Part shown: positions 24,593 to 36,658 of the stretch, in pieces
Position numbering within the stretch: position 1 is the stretch's first letter
How the letters are laid out: the number at the start of each line of letters is the position of its first letter
From: Phyllostachys edulis
Taxonomy: Eukaryota > Streptophyta > Magnoliopsida > Poales > Poaceae
Length of the DNA: 64,000 nucleotides
NCBI GenBank assembly: GCA_036346405.1
Contig: CM070548.1
Location: 65,248,877-65,312,876, forward strand
Reading direction: 5' to 3'
Notes under the pieces: model-generated
Seen by the model: only the letters and a program-made list of their open reading frames with translations
What the model was told of the DNA's origin: nothing
The model's database searches: none
Position numbers and translations under genes: made by a program

Positions 24593-24594
24593 AC

Positions 24595-26820
24595 TGTAAC
24601 ACCCTGGCTATTCGGAAGCCAAGATGTCACCTAAATAATCTAACATACAACCATAAAGCGGAAGAATTTAAACAATATCTCATCTAATGGCATAAAGAGA
24701 TCAAACTTTAATAGAACAATGGTAGGAATATAGTCTGAATCCAAATAATCATATCAAAGGGGTGTTCAAGGATCACAAGCAGGACTTAATCAACCTTAAC
24801 ATAGATATCAACCACATCTAAATTTATTTATTACAGTTCATCACTTAACGAATGAAAGACAGAACCAAGTCCTATTATTGAAACTGGATTATGGTGAAAT
24901 GAATGAAAAGTGCGTGTCTACTCCCGCCCAATAGAGCCATCATCAATGATCACCTAAAATAAACAAATAAAGCAAGAATGAGTTCGAGACTCAGCAAGTA
25001 CAGTCAATAATTAGACATACAACAATTATGAACAAGACAACATCTTTAATGAATATGAACATAACACCAAATGAATATATGAATAAATGGAATGAATGGA
25101 TTGAATGAAAGGAAAGGACTACACATATACCTATACCGGTATAGCTAGTGACACACCCGTCGGTGTTTACTTAAGCCCGCATTTAACAAAATACGAGGAT
25201 CCAAATCCTGTATGAAGAACGTTTCATACGGATGTCCAAATTTGCCCACATTGGAATGGTGGGTCTTACGTGCCCATACTGGAATTGATGGGTCTTTATA
25301 ATCCACTCCCGTGGATGAAACATGAATAATGGATGCATGGAATGAAATATGAATAATGAAAGACATCATCTCTAAACATGGAAATAACACATATGAAAGG
25401 AACATAACATTGAATCTTATCATGTATCATAGAAAAACGCAATACGAACATTAAGCATTCAGCATTCATAAATCTTAAGAACATTAAAGTACTTGCCTTC
25501 CGCGTTGCGACGTGTTAGTAGGCAACAAAGGTGTCCCTAAACCCGAAGCCTCTCCGCCTACACACGTAAGTACTCGAAATAAGAACAACATGGTACATGA
25601 TACTACCAGCAACGTTATACAACACTTTCCCGACAATCTAAGTATTAACCATTAGACCTATTCTGAAAACAGACAACACCATCACAGAAACGCATCTGGA
25701 CAGCAGCACGGAATAACTCATAACTATTGATCTTGGACTCAAAACGAGGTGAGCCCAGATCCTATGGAAACTTAATGAACATATCTACAAAATTCTAGTT
25801 GACAAGATCTCCCAATTCAGCCCAAATAAAATGCTAACAGGTAAAAGAAATTATAAGACAGATTCTGTCTAAACGAAAAAGACAGCAATAAAGAACAGAG
25901 CACATCTTTTGATCTACAACTCCGATTAGGGCATTCTTTATTATTCTGGAAAGTTTATGAAAAATTCCAAAACAACCTAGTTGGGTGGAAACCCTGAATT
26001 TGCCTTTAACTTAAACATATCTTAAAAGACAAATTGACAGATCAATCACGTCAGAATTCTGGACAGCAGGAATGAAACTATCATAACTTTTGATCCGTAT
26101 GTCGGAATTAGGTGTTCTTGGCGGCTACAGAAAGCTAAGAACAAATCCTAAACATCTCTAGGAGATGGACATCTCCAATTCGGCATATAAGAACCTGAAA
26201 TTGGCCACGCAATCTACTGGACAGAACTGAACTATAACAGAAAGAATTTGATCCAATCCAATTAATCTAATTTGCATCTAATCATCATCAATCAGCGAGG
26301 AAAGCATCTCGTTACCCTTGAAGAACCCAGGAAGACGCTGAACAAAAACCCGTGAAGAGGATCTTCTTCTCCTCCTCCTTTCTCCCTCTTCGTCTCCTTC
26401 CCATTGATCTCTTGACAACAGCAGGGAGGAGGTGTCAGCCTTGGGCAGCAGCAGGGAGGAGGTAGGGGCGCCATGGAGGTCTGGTTAGGAGGGGAAGAGG
26501 CAGCCAAGGGAGGAATGGGGGAGGGGGTGGCGGCCAGGGTAGGGAGGAGGAGGGGTGGCGGTTTGGAGGGGAGAGGAGGGGGTGCAAGGGGGAAAAGGCC
26601 CTAGGGTTTCCCCTTGGCCGACCCCTCATGGGCCTCCTAGCCCAAAAGCCTAGGCCCAGGTTGGCGAACAACTGCGGAAAACCCCTTAATTGGTCTAGAA
26701 ATATCTGTTGGATACTTTCTTTGTTCGGACAAATCCCTATCTAAACTAGATTGCACTCGAAATTGAATACTTTCTCTCCCGAATAATATATCCTCTCTAT
26801 TAGATATTCGGGGTATTACA
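24595..26820 (-). repeat. Element E 5' LTR (2226 bp)
   Basis: This partner of 18104-20321 has the same TG...CA termini. The GC-rich part at 26330-26610 holds open frames on the minus strand (26507-26292, 26671-26435) that are proline-rich products of the repeat and not genes. Confidence 0.92.
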
Positions 26821-28101
26821 GCTAATTTCAATATCTCCCTTGTTCACATGATCTCTCAAGAAATGATGGCGAATATCTATATGCTTGGTTCTTGAGTGTT
26901 GAACATGGTTATTAGCAATTTTCATCGCACTATCATTGTCACACAAAAGAGGCATTTTATCAAATTTAATTCCATAATCCATCAATGTTTCCCTCATCCA
27001 TAGCAATTGAGTACAACAACTTCCTGTGGAGACATATTCGGCTTCGACGGTGGATAATGCTACGGAGTTTTGTTTCTTGGATGACCATGATACTAAAGAT
27101 CTTCCTAAGAATTGACAACTACCCGAGGTGCTTTTTCTATCTTCTTTACAACCCGCATAATCAGAATCTGAATACCCAATTAAATCAAATTTAGCACATT
27201 TGGGATACCATAGGCCAATGCTAGAGGAATGCTTTAAATATCTTACTATTCTTTTAACGGCCATTAAATGATACTTTTTTGGAGTTGCTTGAAAAAGTGC
27301 ACACATGCAAATACTAAACATAATATCGGGCCTAGATGCGGTAAGATAAAGCAAACTACCAATCATAGACCTATAAAGCTTTAAATCTACCGATTTACCT
27401 CCCTCATTTAAGTCAAGATGACCGTTGGTTGCCATGTGAGTCATGATGGGTTTTGCATCCTCCATGCCAAACTTCTTGATCAAGTCTTTTGTGTACTTGG
27501 TTTGGCTCACAAAGGTTCCATCTTTGAGTTGCTTAATTTGAAGTCCAAGGAAATAGCTCAATTCTCCAATCATGGACATTTCAAATTCCCTAGACATCAT
27601 ATCACCAAACTCTTCGCAAAAATCTTGATTAGTAGACCAAAAAATGATATCATCAACATAAATTTGACATACAAAGAAATCATCATCTAAAACTTTAGTA
27701 AATAGAGTAGAATCAATTTTCTCGATTTTGAATCCTTTTGAGACTAGAAAATCTCTAAGGCGTTCATACCATACTCTAGGAGCTTGTTTAAGACCACATA
27801 GCGCCTTGGAGAGTTTATAGACATGATTTGGATTTTTAGGATCTTCAAAACCAAGAGGTTGTTCAACAAAGACAAGTTCGGATATTTTACCATTTAAAAA
27901 TGCACTTTTAACATCCATTTGAAATAATTTAATATCAAAGCATGATGCAAAAGCAAGTAATATCCGAATTGACTCAAGTCTAGCTACGGGAGCAAAGGTT
28001 TCACCAAAATCCAAATCTTTGACTTGTGAATAACCTTGAGCGACCAATCTTGCTTTGTTTCTTACAACCAAACCATTTTCATCTTGTTTGTTCCTAAAGA
28101 C
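26821..28101 (-). pseudogene. Copia reverse transcriptase and RNase H of element D
   Basis: The frame 28071-26800 (423 codons, the last few from element E) encodes the copia RT and RNase H. Visible are GETFAPVARLESIR, FQMDVKSAFLNG, the catalytic YVDDIIF near residue 138, and later the RNase H motifs YSDSDYAGC, VEAEYVS and HSRTKHIDIRHHF. A TGA at about 28102 breaks the frame just before the RT core, where a tryptophan codon is usual. The frame is cut at 26821 by element E and the tail lies at 18103-17986. RT copies the element RNA into DNA within the gag particle. Confidence 0.92.
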
Positions 28102-28917
28102 TCATTTTGTACCAATAATGTTGTGTTCCTTAGGTCGATCCACCAATGTCCAAAATTCATTTCGGGTGAAGTTATTGAGTTCTTCATGCATAGCATTCAC
28201 CCAATCCGGATCTTCAAGTGCTTCTTCTATATGCTTTGGCTCAATAGAAGAAACAAAAGAGTAATGTTCACAAAAAGAAGCAACACGAAAACGAGTTTGG
28301 ACACTCTTACTTACATCACCTAATATTTGGTCTATTGAATGATCCTTTGCAATTGCATTGTGAATTCTTGGTGGTAGGTTGGATGGTTGATCATCTTCCT
28401 TATTGTCCTCTTCATCAATTTGAACTTGATTTGTGGAAGAGGTTGGAGGCTCAACTTGAGTGGAAGATGATGGATTATCTTCGGGCTTGATGTCACCTAT
28501 TTGCATATACTCCATTGCTTTTCTTAAAGCTTCATTACCTACATCATCCAAATTCTCATGCTCTTCTTGAGAGCCGTTAGTTTCATCAAATTGCACATCG
28601 TACCTTTCTTCAATTAAATCGGAGTTTTGGTTAAAGGCACGATAAGCTTTACTATTTGAGGAATAACCAAGCAAGAAACCAACATTACAACGACTTGTAA
28701 ATTTTGAAAGACGTACACCCTTTTTCAAAATATAACACTTGCAACCAAATACTCGAAGATAAGAGATGTTCGGTTTTCTTCCTATAAGAAGCTCATAGAA
28801 AGTCTTTTTTAAAAGACGATGCAAATAAAGGCGATTTATGGCATGACAAGCAGTGTTAGTTGCTTCCGTCCAAAAGCTATCGGAAGTATTATATTTATCA
28901 AGCATTGTCCTAGCCAT
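28102..28917 (-). pseudogene. Copia integrase C-terminal half and RT amino-terminal region of element D
   Basis: A 271-codon frame carrying the end of the integrase core (MARTMLDK..., FWTEATNTACHAINR, then YLRVFGCKCYILKKG) and the GFLLGYS and RFNQ-like block that follows. It continues through an acidic linker into the start of RT (DWVNAMHEELNNFTRNEFWTLV) and ends at the TGA at about 28102. It is out of frame with the upstream integrase fragment. Confidence 0.88.
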
Positions 28918-28991
28918 TCCAATTAATGTATTATTTTTCCTTTCTACTACTCCATTTTGCTCCAGAGTGTAGGTTGTGGAAAGTTCGTGCT

Positions 28992-29882
28992 TTATTCCAA
29001 GTTCATCACAAAAGTCTTCAACTTTAGTATTCTTGAACTCGGAATCATTGTCACTACAGATTTTTTTTTTATTTTGAAATCAAATTCATTTTGAGCCCTT
29101 TTTGCAAAACTTTTGAAAATCTCGGAGGTTTCACTTTTATCATCTAGGAAGAATACCCATGTATATCTAGAGTAATCATCCACAATGACTAAACAATAGC
29201 TATTACCCCCGATACTCTTATAGGTTGTTGGCCCAAACAAATCCATATGTAAGAGTTCCAATTGTCTAGAAGTTGACATGATACTCTTGGAAGGATGAGA
29301 ATTTGTGACTTGTTTACCGGCTTGACAAGCACTACAAAGTCTATTTTTTTCAAACTTCACATCTTTCAAGCCAACAACTAAATCATGTTTGAAAAGCCTT
29401 TTGAATTGAATCATTCCAACATGAGCTAGCCTTCTATGCCAAAGCCAACCCAATGAAGTTTTTGCAATCAAATAAGTTTTTAAACAAGATTCATTTGAGC
29501 TATAATCAACCAAATATAGATTTCTAACTCTAAAGCCTTTGAAAACTAAAGAGCTATCTTTTGCATTAGAGATGGTAACACCTTTACTTGAGAATGAGCA
29601 AATTAATCTAAGATCACAAATTTGAGCAGCAGAGAACAAATTATAATTTAATGATTCTACCAAAGATACATTAGAAATGGAAAGGTCATTTGAGATAGCA
29701 ATTTTACCCAATCCTATTACCTTTCCTTTGCTATTATCGCCAAATGTGATCTTGTCTACTCCTTTTCCATTCTCGAATGTGGTGAACATCTTTCTATCAC
29801 CGGTCATGTGTTGAGTGCATCCACTATCAAACACCCAATGTTTTCCACCGGTTTTATAGTTCACATATAAAACAAGAATCAA
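28992..29882 (-). pseudogene. Copia protease and integrase amino-terminal half of element D
   Basis: A 296-codon frame. Residues about 16-21 hold the aspartic protease motif (WVFDSGCTQHMTG). Residues about 150-190 hold the pre-integrase zinc finger (LWHRRLAHVG...CSACQAGK). Next comes the integrase core with LLHMDLFGP and VIVDDYSRYTWVFFL. The frame shifts at a T-run near 29060, after which the tail is out of frame. The break from the preceding gag frame at about 29890-29915 is small. Confidence 0.9.
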
Positions 29883-29915
29883 GTTCTTTTAGGTACACAA
29901 ATTTGTTTGGGGTCA

Positions 29916-30970
29916 TTAGAGGTTAGTAACCAAGGATTTAAGCACCCAAATAGCATTCTTTTTAGCGCCTAAAATTGAAGTGCCAACAAAACGAGGAACT
30001 ATTTTACCATCCTTAGTCTTTCTAAGCATATAGCATAAATCATATATGTCAAGAGATGGAATTTTACCCTTAGGACAATTTTGTTGCACATGTCTTATTT
30101 TTTGGCACTTATGGCAATACTTACCATTTTGCCTCACAAATTTTGTGGGCTTGTTTGCCGGCTTCTTACCTTTCTTAGGCACATACCCAAGACCTTCCTT
30201 ATTGAATGAGCACCTTTGCTCACTCAAAAGCTTGTCAAGAATAGCCTTACCCTTGAAGCACCTTTCCAAGCTTTTGCTTAGCTTGGTCACTTGTTCTTTT
30301 AACTCATTGTTTTCAACAATAAGCTTTGCATCATTATGCTCAATATTATCATGATTAACATTAATACTAGAACAACATGGCAAAGCAATATGATCATTAC
30401 ATGAAATAGATGCACTAGTTTTAGCAATTTCTATACTAGGCATATCATCAAGAATATCGCATGTAATTCCTATACTAGAACAAGACTTACTTGAATATTC
30501 TTGGATAAGCAAGTCATGAGCTTCCTTTAGCCCCGCATAAGAATCTTTTAGAGAAATATGCTCTCTACTTAAGACCTTATATTTTGACTTTTCTTTTTTA
30601 AGATATTCATTTAAGTTATCAAGCATATCCATTAATTCATCATAAGTTGGTTCATTACTATCAATGGACTTTACCTTATCACCTTTTGCCATGAGGCAAG
30701 TAGGAGTAGAGAATAGCGACAGAGCTTCCTTGATGGCAATGTCGACTAGTCCCTTCTTCTTAGGGGACTCATCCTCATCGGAATCGGAGTCGCTTGACTC
30801 ATTATTTGAATCCCACTCTCCAATGTGGGCTTCATGCTTGCCATCTTTGTGAAGCTTCTTGAAAAGCTTCTTCTTGCCATTATACTCCTTCTTCTTGTAA
30901 GGCTTGTCCATGTCTTCCTTCTTTTCGGGGCAACAGAAGCAATGTGACCCTTCTCTTCACAATTATAGCG
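29916..30970 (-). pseudogene. Copia gag, C-terminal part with zinc knuckle (element D)
   Basis: The 331-codon frame 30911-29916 contains an acidic SDSDEDES stretch, a long predicted coiled-coil segment rich in K, E and L, and a CCHC knuckle (CHKCQKIRHVQQNC) near residue 265. Just upstream (about 30965-30920) the remains of a first knuckle can be read as Y-N-C-E-E-K-G-H-I-A-S with its first cysteine changed to arginine. A stop and a frame change thus separate this from the gag amino-terminal half. Two knuckles separated by a coiled coil are usual in SIRE/Maximus gags as I know them. Confidence 0.85.
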
Positions 30971-31807
30971 TCAAATGTTGCTATAACGTTTCTTGTCACT
31001 TGAGGATTGCCCCTTTTTGTACTTGTCGAAGTTGTAGCTTCTATTGGGGCGTCTCTTCATGACCCTCTTCATTCTTCCTACAAGAAGTGCATACTCCTCG
31101 TGGAAGTCTTCTTCTTCTTCATCATCATCACTTGATTTCGCTTTGGCCTTGAAAGCGGTAATTTTCTTCTTTAAGGATGATGTCTCCAAGAGCTCTTCTT
31201 TGTCCTTTTTGAACAACTCATTTGTGATGATGTTGCCCAAAAGCCCCGTTGGTGTCATTCTTGGCAACTCGGAAGAGTTGAGAAATAGTGTCACCAACAT
31301 TTCATATTTGTCCGCAAGAGCCCTAAGAATCTTGCGCACAATATCAACATCAAGAAGATTAGTCCCAAGGCCTTTGACCTCATTCACAATGTTGTTGAGT
31401 CTTGAATACATCTCATTGATGTTTTCATGAGGCAACATTATGAATGTCTCATATTTGATCCGAAGCCTATGCAATTTGGTTTCTTTGACCGTGGATGTAC
31501 CCTCATGGATTTCCGAGAGAGTTGTCCAAATAGCATGAGCATTTTCTAAGTTGCTCACTCTATTGAACTCATCCGCGTTCAAAGCGCCAAAGAGAGCATT
31601 CATAGATTAAGCATCTAAATGAGCATTACGCGTATCTTGATCCGTGAGTTCTAGTGGATTAAGAGGCATAGCGTAACCCTCATTTACGATTCTCCAAACG
31701 CTTGGACTCATGGCCTTTAAATAAATTAACATTCTAATTTTCCAATAAGCATAATTAGAGCCATCAAACAAAGGAGCCCTTCCTAAAGCCATTCCCTCAC
31801 TAGCCAT
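30971..31807 (-). pseudogene. Copia gag, N-terminal part with one in-frame stop (element D)
   Basis: From the ATG at 31807 the frame gives APLFDGSNYAYWKIRM, the typical start of a copia gag. A TAA follows at 31609-31607, and the same frame resumes through NALFGALNADEFNRV and a 210-codon stretch (31603-30971) that includes HRLRIKYETF, MLPHENINEMYSRLNNIVNE and an acidic DDDEEEED run. The gag forms the particle. The start lies about 60 bp inside the primer site. Confidence 0.9.
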
Positions 31808-31851
31808 CCTTTTCTCTCTTAGACGGTTAAGTCTAAATCAATGAGAGACCA

Positions 31852-31866
31852 ATCTCTGATACCACT
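31852..31866 (-). other. Primer binding site of element D (tRNA-Met type)
   Basis: The minus strand reads ...CCTACA (LTR end), AG, then TGGTATCAGAGATTGG, the copia form of the initiator-tRNA-Met primer site. It places the inner LTR edge at 31867. Confidence 0.85.
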
Positions 31867-33476
31867 TGTAGGATCAAGGGTAACCGACTAGAGGGGGTGA
31901 ATAGGAGGTTTTTAAACTTTTTAACAATTTTTCAATTTAAACCAATTAATAACTTAGTCTATACAAGTTACACTTCTAGCTAAGCAATTCGATACAACAA
32001 ATAAGCTAGAAATGTAAATGCGGAAAGTGTAAAGACTAAAAATAACCACAATGAGACAATGGTGTTTTTCCCGTGGTATCGAAGACTTGCTGGTCTTCAC
32101 TAGTCCACGTTGAGGAAGCTTGACAACTCAAGCCGGCTCCACGAATTAAGCCTTCCCTCGATCACTATAGTTGTTCTTCCTCTGCTCCGGAGATGGTGAA
32201 CGCCAAACCATTCACAAGCTTGCACCGGGCCTCTTCACAATCTTCTTGAAGAGATCACCGTGCTCCACCGCCAAGGTCGTCTAGGAGTTTGGCAAAACTC
32301 CAAGAGTAACAAACCAATGACATTCGCTTGACGGTGCTCAAGTGCAATAGGATCAACTAGAATGAATGGATGCACTTGAATGAACTCAACCACCTCACAA
32401 TGAATGCACAAAGGAATTTTGGTGTTTGAGTGAATGCACAAGGCTCTCAAGGCTCTAAGGATGATAAATGAACACTAGTTGCCAGTCCTTGAGCAGTTTG
32501 GGGGGGGGATTTATAACCCCCACCAACACTTATGACCATTGGGACCAAATCCCCAACTTTCAGCGAAATCCGGTACGACCGGCAACTAGGTTACGGTACG
32601 ACCGGATTTTAGTTAGAGCACTGTAACGGCTAGAACGGCAGCATTTAATACTCTAACATAGCCGTTGGAATTTTCCCGTGTCGTACGACTGCCAACCAAA
32701 GTGCGGTACAACCGCATCGCCCGGTCGTATCGCAATGAGGGCGGTACAACCGATCGTAGGGTTTCCAAAACGTTGAAATTACATGCTCTCTGGAAAATAC
32801 GTACTGCCTTAGAGAAATTGGTACAACCACAGCGTGATTCAACCGTTTCTTAGACGTGGTACGACCGATTATCAAAGAGAGTTTCTGAGCCAAAATGCAC
32901 TTGTACTGTTTTTATTGAACCGCCAACTAAAAATCAGAACGACCGCAATGCGGTAGTACCGCTCAAAGAGCCGGTCGTACCGCATTAGCGCTCAGTTGGC
33001 TGATGCCTTCAAAATCCGGTATTACCGCCAAGTAAAGTGCGGTCATATCGCACCAAGCGGTACAACCACCATTATAACTGCGGTACTACCGATTTCTGAC
33101 AAATGCACTTAAAGCTTTCAAATTCAATTTCAAGTTCAAATTCAAATGCATGCATAATCCTAAATTGATCCATATGGCACAAGAACATGCTACCAAGCTA
33201 CTAGCCATGATCCCTCTTAATAGTACGGTATTTAACCTACAATCCGGTCATTCAACTAATTCTCCTAAGACCGGTAAAACTTAAAAAGGATCCTAGACTA
33301 CTTGTACCTTGTCTTCAAGCCATGTAGATCTTCATGTTGTCCTTTAGCATGCATCTTTACGTCATCAAGTTCACCAATGGGACTAAACCTTGTAAATACT
33401 CAATAAACACGTTAATCCCATATTCACATATTATCATTAATTACCAAAATAATTTTTAGGGGCCTAGATTCTTTCA
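31867..33476 (-). repeat. Element D 5' LTR (1610 bp)
   Basis: TGTAGGATCAAGG...GATTCTTTCA on the plus strand, flanked on its outer side by the target duplication gtggg (33477-33481). The block 32560-33090 repeats the CGGTA(C/G)NACCG theme many times in both orientations. A run of nine G near 32503 is absent from the partner LTR. Confidence 0.93.
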
Positions 33477-34505
33477 GTGGGTAAAGTGTACAACCTCTGC
33501 AGAGTGAAAATCTATTCGAATAGCCGAGTCTGCGGTCAAGGACATGCTGGCAAAGCTGCTCCTAGTTAGATGTTGGTTTTGTTTTCAAAAGGTTTTATTA
33601 AACTGTTTTGGATCTCTATCCAAATGGGTTTTGGGCGGGGAGCCTTGTGACAGGAGGGTATCCTTCACCACTTGTGATGAATGTTATCCAAACTGTAAAA
33701 TTGATTTGAGAAAAATGAATTTTAGTTATTGTCTAACTGCCTTGGAACTTAGTACTTATATTTGAAATAAACTTGGCTTTATGCAAATCAACCATATTAA
33801 GCCTTTCTTTGAGATATCCATTTATGCATGTCATTCTGTTATTTTGACGGGTGTAACTTGCGAGCACAGTTGTTGTGCTCACTCTTGCTTGATTATGCTT
33901 TTGAGTAGGGAAAGAAAGCTTGAGGAGGTCTTCGCAGTGGACCTAGAGGTCCAGGCCAACTAGGATGCACCCTCCAGCCGATTGCCTGTGGTGTATCGGG
34001 TGGTCTACTTATTTACCTTCCGCTGTATTTTGTTTGCTGGCTTATAAGCCTCCCCTTTGTAATCAACTCTGTTGCTATTAATAAAGCTTGCGTTTGATGT
34101 ATGCTACCACTTTTGTATGCTATGAAGAGCTAGCTATTGATCCATGGGACTAGCTCGGATCACACAAAGGACCTTGGGGTGCTCTCCACCCTCCATGACC
34201 ACCCTTGGGACTGGTCGTGGGAGGTCATTGGGGACGTCCTGGGTCTAAGACCTCCTTAGGCCAGATCGCCAGGTCTCCAGGAAGTCCCGCTGGATCTCCT
34301 AGGTGATCCTGGAGGACTTTCGAGAGGTCCTGCTGGACCTCCTGGGAGGTCCTAGTGGACTTTTTGGGTGGACTTGGAGGACCTCTCGAGTGAGCTTCTG
34401 GTCAGGTCGTTGCCCAGACTAGGAGACCTCCTGGTTTAGCCGTGATAGGACCTCCTGGGTCCTATTACAGCTAGGCCTACAGACCTCCCAGGTTGGGGTG
34501 TTACA
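33477..34505 (+). repeat. Element A 5' LTR, second segment
   Basis: It resumes directly after element D and matches 40608-41639 of the 3' LTR, ending GGGTGTTACA at 34505. It contains a polyadenylation-like AATAAA (34080) and, at 34190-34500, a purine-rich run of GGAGGTC / GACCTCC repeats. Short plus-strand frames (33544-33765, 33781-33963) recur in the other LTR with changes and are not called as genes. Confidence 0.88.
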
Positions 34506-34509
34506 AAGG

Positions 34510-34527
34510 TGGTATCATTGCATCTTG
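34510..34527 (+). other. Primer binding site of element A
   Basis: Four bases (aagg) after the LTR end comes TGGTATCATTGCATCTTG. The first eight bases equal those of the tRNA-Met site, and the 3' part diverges. Element C has the same four-base spacer, which suggests the two families are related. Confidence 0.6.
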
Positions 34528-35990
34528 ACTGTAGGTCGTAACCTAGTAGAATGGCCGTAGAGTTTCAAAACCTATTTTGCAGAACAAAGAAAAGTAATTT
34601 GTGCTCTTCTCATCTTGGTCATCTTTCTATTCTTATCACCCTTCGGGTACCCTTTCTTATCTTAATTCTATCTTTCCTTGCTTTTCTTCTTATCACCATT
34701 TTACAAGGACAAATGGATCCTCTTTCCCTTGTAACCTCTATAGGACCGAGCCCCTCGTGTTCAAGCTCTGAATGCCCCAGGAAGATTGGAGCAGCTGATT
34801 CAGCCCTGCAAGGCTCTTGGAAGCTACCCTTGTAAGTTAACCAGTGCATTTGGATGCCAAGTTAGGTAGCTTTAAAGAATGTTCGCTAGGGTTGATTTTG
34901 GTGAATCAAATATCTTGAAATGGATTTTGTAAAGTAAAGAATTTGAGGATTTCTGATGATTGATAGAAATCTTGTGAATGCTGGAGTATGTTGGCGGATA
35001 TGCTATGATTATAAATGGATTAAAGAGAATCAGAATGGTGGATTGTGCAGATTGTGCTAGTAGAAGTGATATGGGAAGAAAATTTTGATGGATCATGAAG
35101 AAGATAAGGATTTGAAGTATTGATTCGACTATTACGATAAATTGAACACTCTTAAATCTGGAGCAGATTACAATGCTGATTGGAAGCCTTGAATTAAATA
35201 TGTGGGTTACACTGGATTTAGTTGGATATGATTGAATAGAGAATGTGGATCTGGAAGGAATCTTGATTGGACAATAGAAATATGTCTTGATCAGATTTTG
35301 GAATTGTTGGATTGTTGAATGTAGGAAGGTATGTTTGAGGGATGCCTTGCTGGTTTTGGAATGGGTCAAAACATTTGCTAGATAGATGGTGATGTAATGA
35401 TTTGGCGAATCAATTTTGAACTGTTGGATTGTTAAGAAGTCTTTTGGGAGACTCTGTAATGAAGGTTTGTAGATTTTAAGGCCTTCTCAGTTGATTGTGA
35501 TCCTGATTAAATGATTGAATTATTCTAATTTGGGAAAATCTAAGAAATGTGAATTGGTGGATTTCCATAATGTTAAGTTGTGGATCTAGCAAGGATGGGA
35601 AGTTGATTCTTAGCTCCTAGCTAGCACCCAGCACATGGTTAAAGCAAGTGGCTCATGAAGAGAGCTGGATGGAACAAAAGGAGCATCGTCGTCTCTGCCT
35701 TCAAGGACAACATGCGAGACCTTCCTGAAGACCGAGGATTGAAGATCACCTCGTCAGCCCAGCCATATAGATTTACATACCCATACTCTTTCTGTGTACT
35801 GATCTGGCTAATCGATAGAACGTTGTAAGTTGTTGAGTCTTTTTGGCAGCTCTTGAGTTGGTTCTTTGTTGGGTTGTTGTTTGCTCTATCCCCTCTTGGT
35901 TTCCTTTGTCTCTTACCTACCCTTGGTCTCTTCCCTAACCCTCTGGAGCACCTAGCAGATGTTGAATAAAGATGGAAGCAATACCAGCCG
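34528..35990 (+). other. Element A leader region, no gene recognised
   Basis: About 1.45 kb between the primer site and the gag-like frame. Only short frames are present on either strand. The minus-strand frame 35369-34872 (165 codons) has an S, I, L, F-rich composition typical of the reverse of AT-rich DNA and no domain. Confidence 0.5.
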
Positions 35991-36002
35991 CAAAAGCTCC
36001 TT

Positions 36003-36604
36003 AGAGTTTCAGTACTGAAGAAAACCAAAGTCTGACAGCAGAAACTCTCCAGAATTTAAATCAGTTTCTTGTCACCCAATCTCAGCTGATGCAGTGGTTA
36101 ATGCAACAATGGGATGCCAGCAATGCCTCCGCAGCCACTGCTTTTGCAACACCTGAAGAGCAACCCTGTGATGAGCTACCCAAGGTTAAGCCCCCAGAAG
36201 TCTCTCATAATAAAGATGCAAGCCACTTTCGCCCTGTAAGACGCCACCCATGGAAGTATGCCTTCTGTTACAGATGTGGGGAAATAGGACACTTCGCCTC
36301 TGGATGTCCCCAAAAAGGAAAGCCAACGCAAGAAATTCATTGTGTCAGTTGCAACCGCATCGGACACCATTTCAGCAAGTGTTCTAGGAAAAAGGGGAAA
36401 TCTCGTACCAAGTCTGCTACTGCTGTGACAAGGAAGGGCACTTTGTCAAGCATTGCCCCCTTGCAAGCAGCATTGGCACCGCAAGCAACCTCAGCACCGA
36501 AGGACAGTTCAGAAAGACCTGAGACATCCCACCAAGAGGAAATCAATTGCTCAAGTCAAGAAGGTAAAGATTATTTGAATACATCATTGATCCCTGAAGT
36601 CTAG
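36003..36604 (+). CDS. Element A gag-like protein with two CCHC zinc knuckles
   Basis: The open frame runs from just after a TAG near 36000; the first ATG is at 36089 (171 codons). The frame is also open, without an ATG, upstream (TAETLQNLNQFLVTQSQL), so the start may have been lost. Two zinc knuckles follow: CYRCGEIGHFASGC and CVSCNRIGHHFSKC, each CX2CX4HX4C, about 20 residues apart, then a basic KKGKSRTK stretch. Such knuckles bind the element RNA in gag. No capsid-like gag domain or protease follows. A TAG ends it at 36602-36604. Confidence 0.65.
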
Positions 36605-36658
36605 CAGCAGAATGTAACTGATCAAGTCACTTCCAACGAAGTCGAGGAAGGCAGGACC

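Larger units (their letters stand above)
18104..26820 (-). mobile_element. Element E: non-autonomous gypsy-like LTR retrotransposon inside copia pol
   Basis: Two LTRs (18104-20321 and 24595-26820) surround a 4.27 kb interior. A primer site lies next to the right LTR and a polypurine tract next to the left LTR, so the element runs right to left. The flanking 5 bp are gcgaa (18099-18103) and gctaa (26821-26825), four of five matching. The host copia frame is restored when E and one duplication are taken out. I find no protease, RT, RNase H or integrase in any frame of the interior, which is AT-rich with only short frames. It must have been mobilised by another element (inference). Confidence 0.88.
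13293..33476 (-). mobile_element. Element D: Ty1/copia retrotransposon of SIRE/Maximus type, complete but broken
   Basis: Two LTRs (13293-14883 and 31867-33476) flank a minus-strand interior with primer site, gag, protease, integrase, reverse transcriptase, RNase H, a third env-like frame region and a polypurine tract. The element is bordered by perfect 5-bp target duplications gtggg (13288-13292 and 33477-33481). The undisturbed target is visible in the other LTR of element A at about 40603-40612. Removing the nested element E (18104-26820, with its 5-bp duplication) leaves an element of about 11.5 kb, normal for this group. Stops and frameshifts in gag, integrase, RT and the third frame make it inactive. 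Confidence 0.93.

Noticed and set aside
26292..26671. Proline-rich frames on the minus strand
   Set aside because: They fall within the E LTR, and the matching region in the other LTR (19860-20110) is not open in the same way.
1..33476. Possible endogenous plant pararetrovirus for the gypsy-like pol
   Set aside because: LTRs, tRNA-Met primer sites, polypurine tracts and an integrase zinc domain are present, which pararetroviruses lack. These are LTR retrotransposons.
35639..36028. 129-codon minus-strand frame
   Set aside because: It is antisense to element A's leader region and has no domain.
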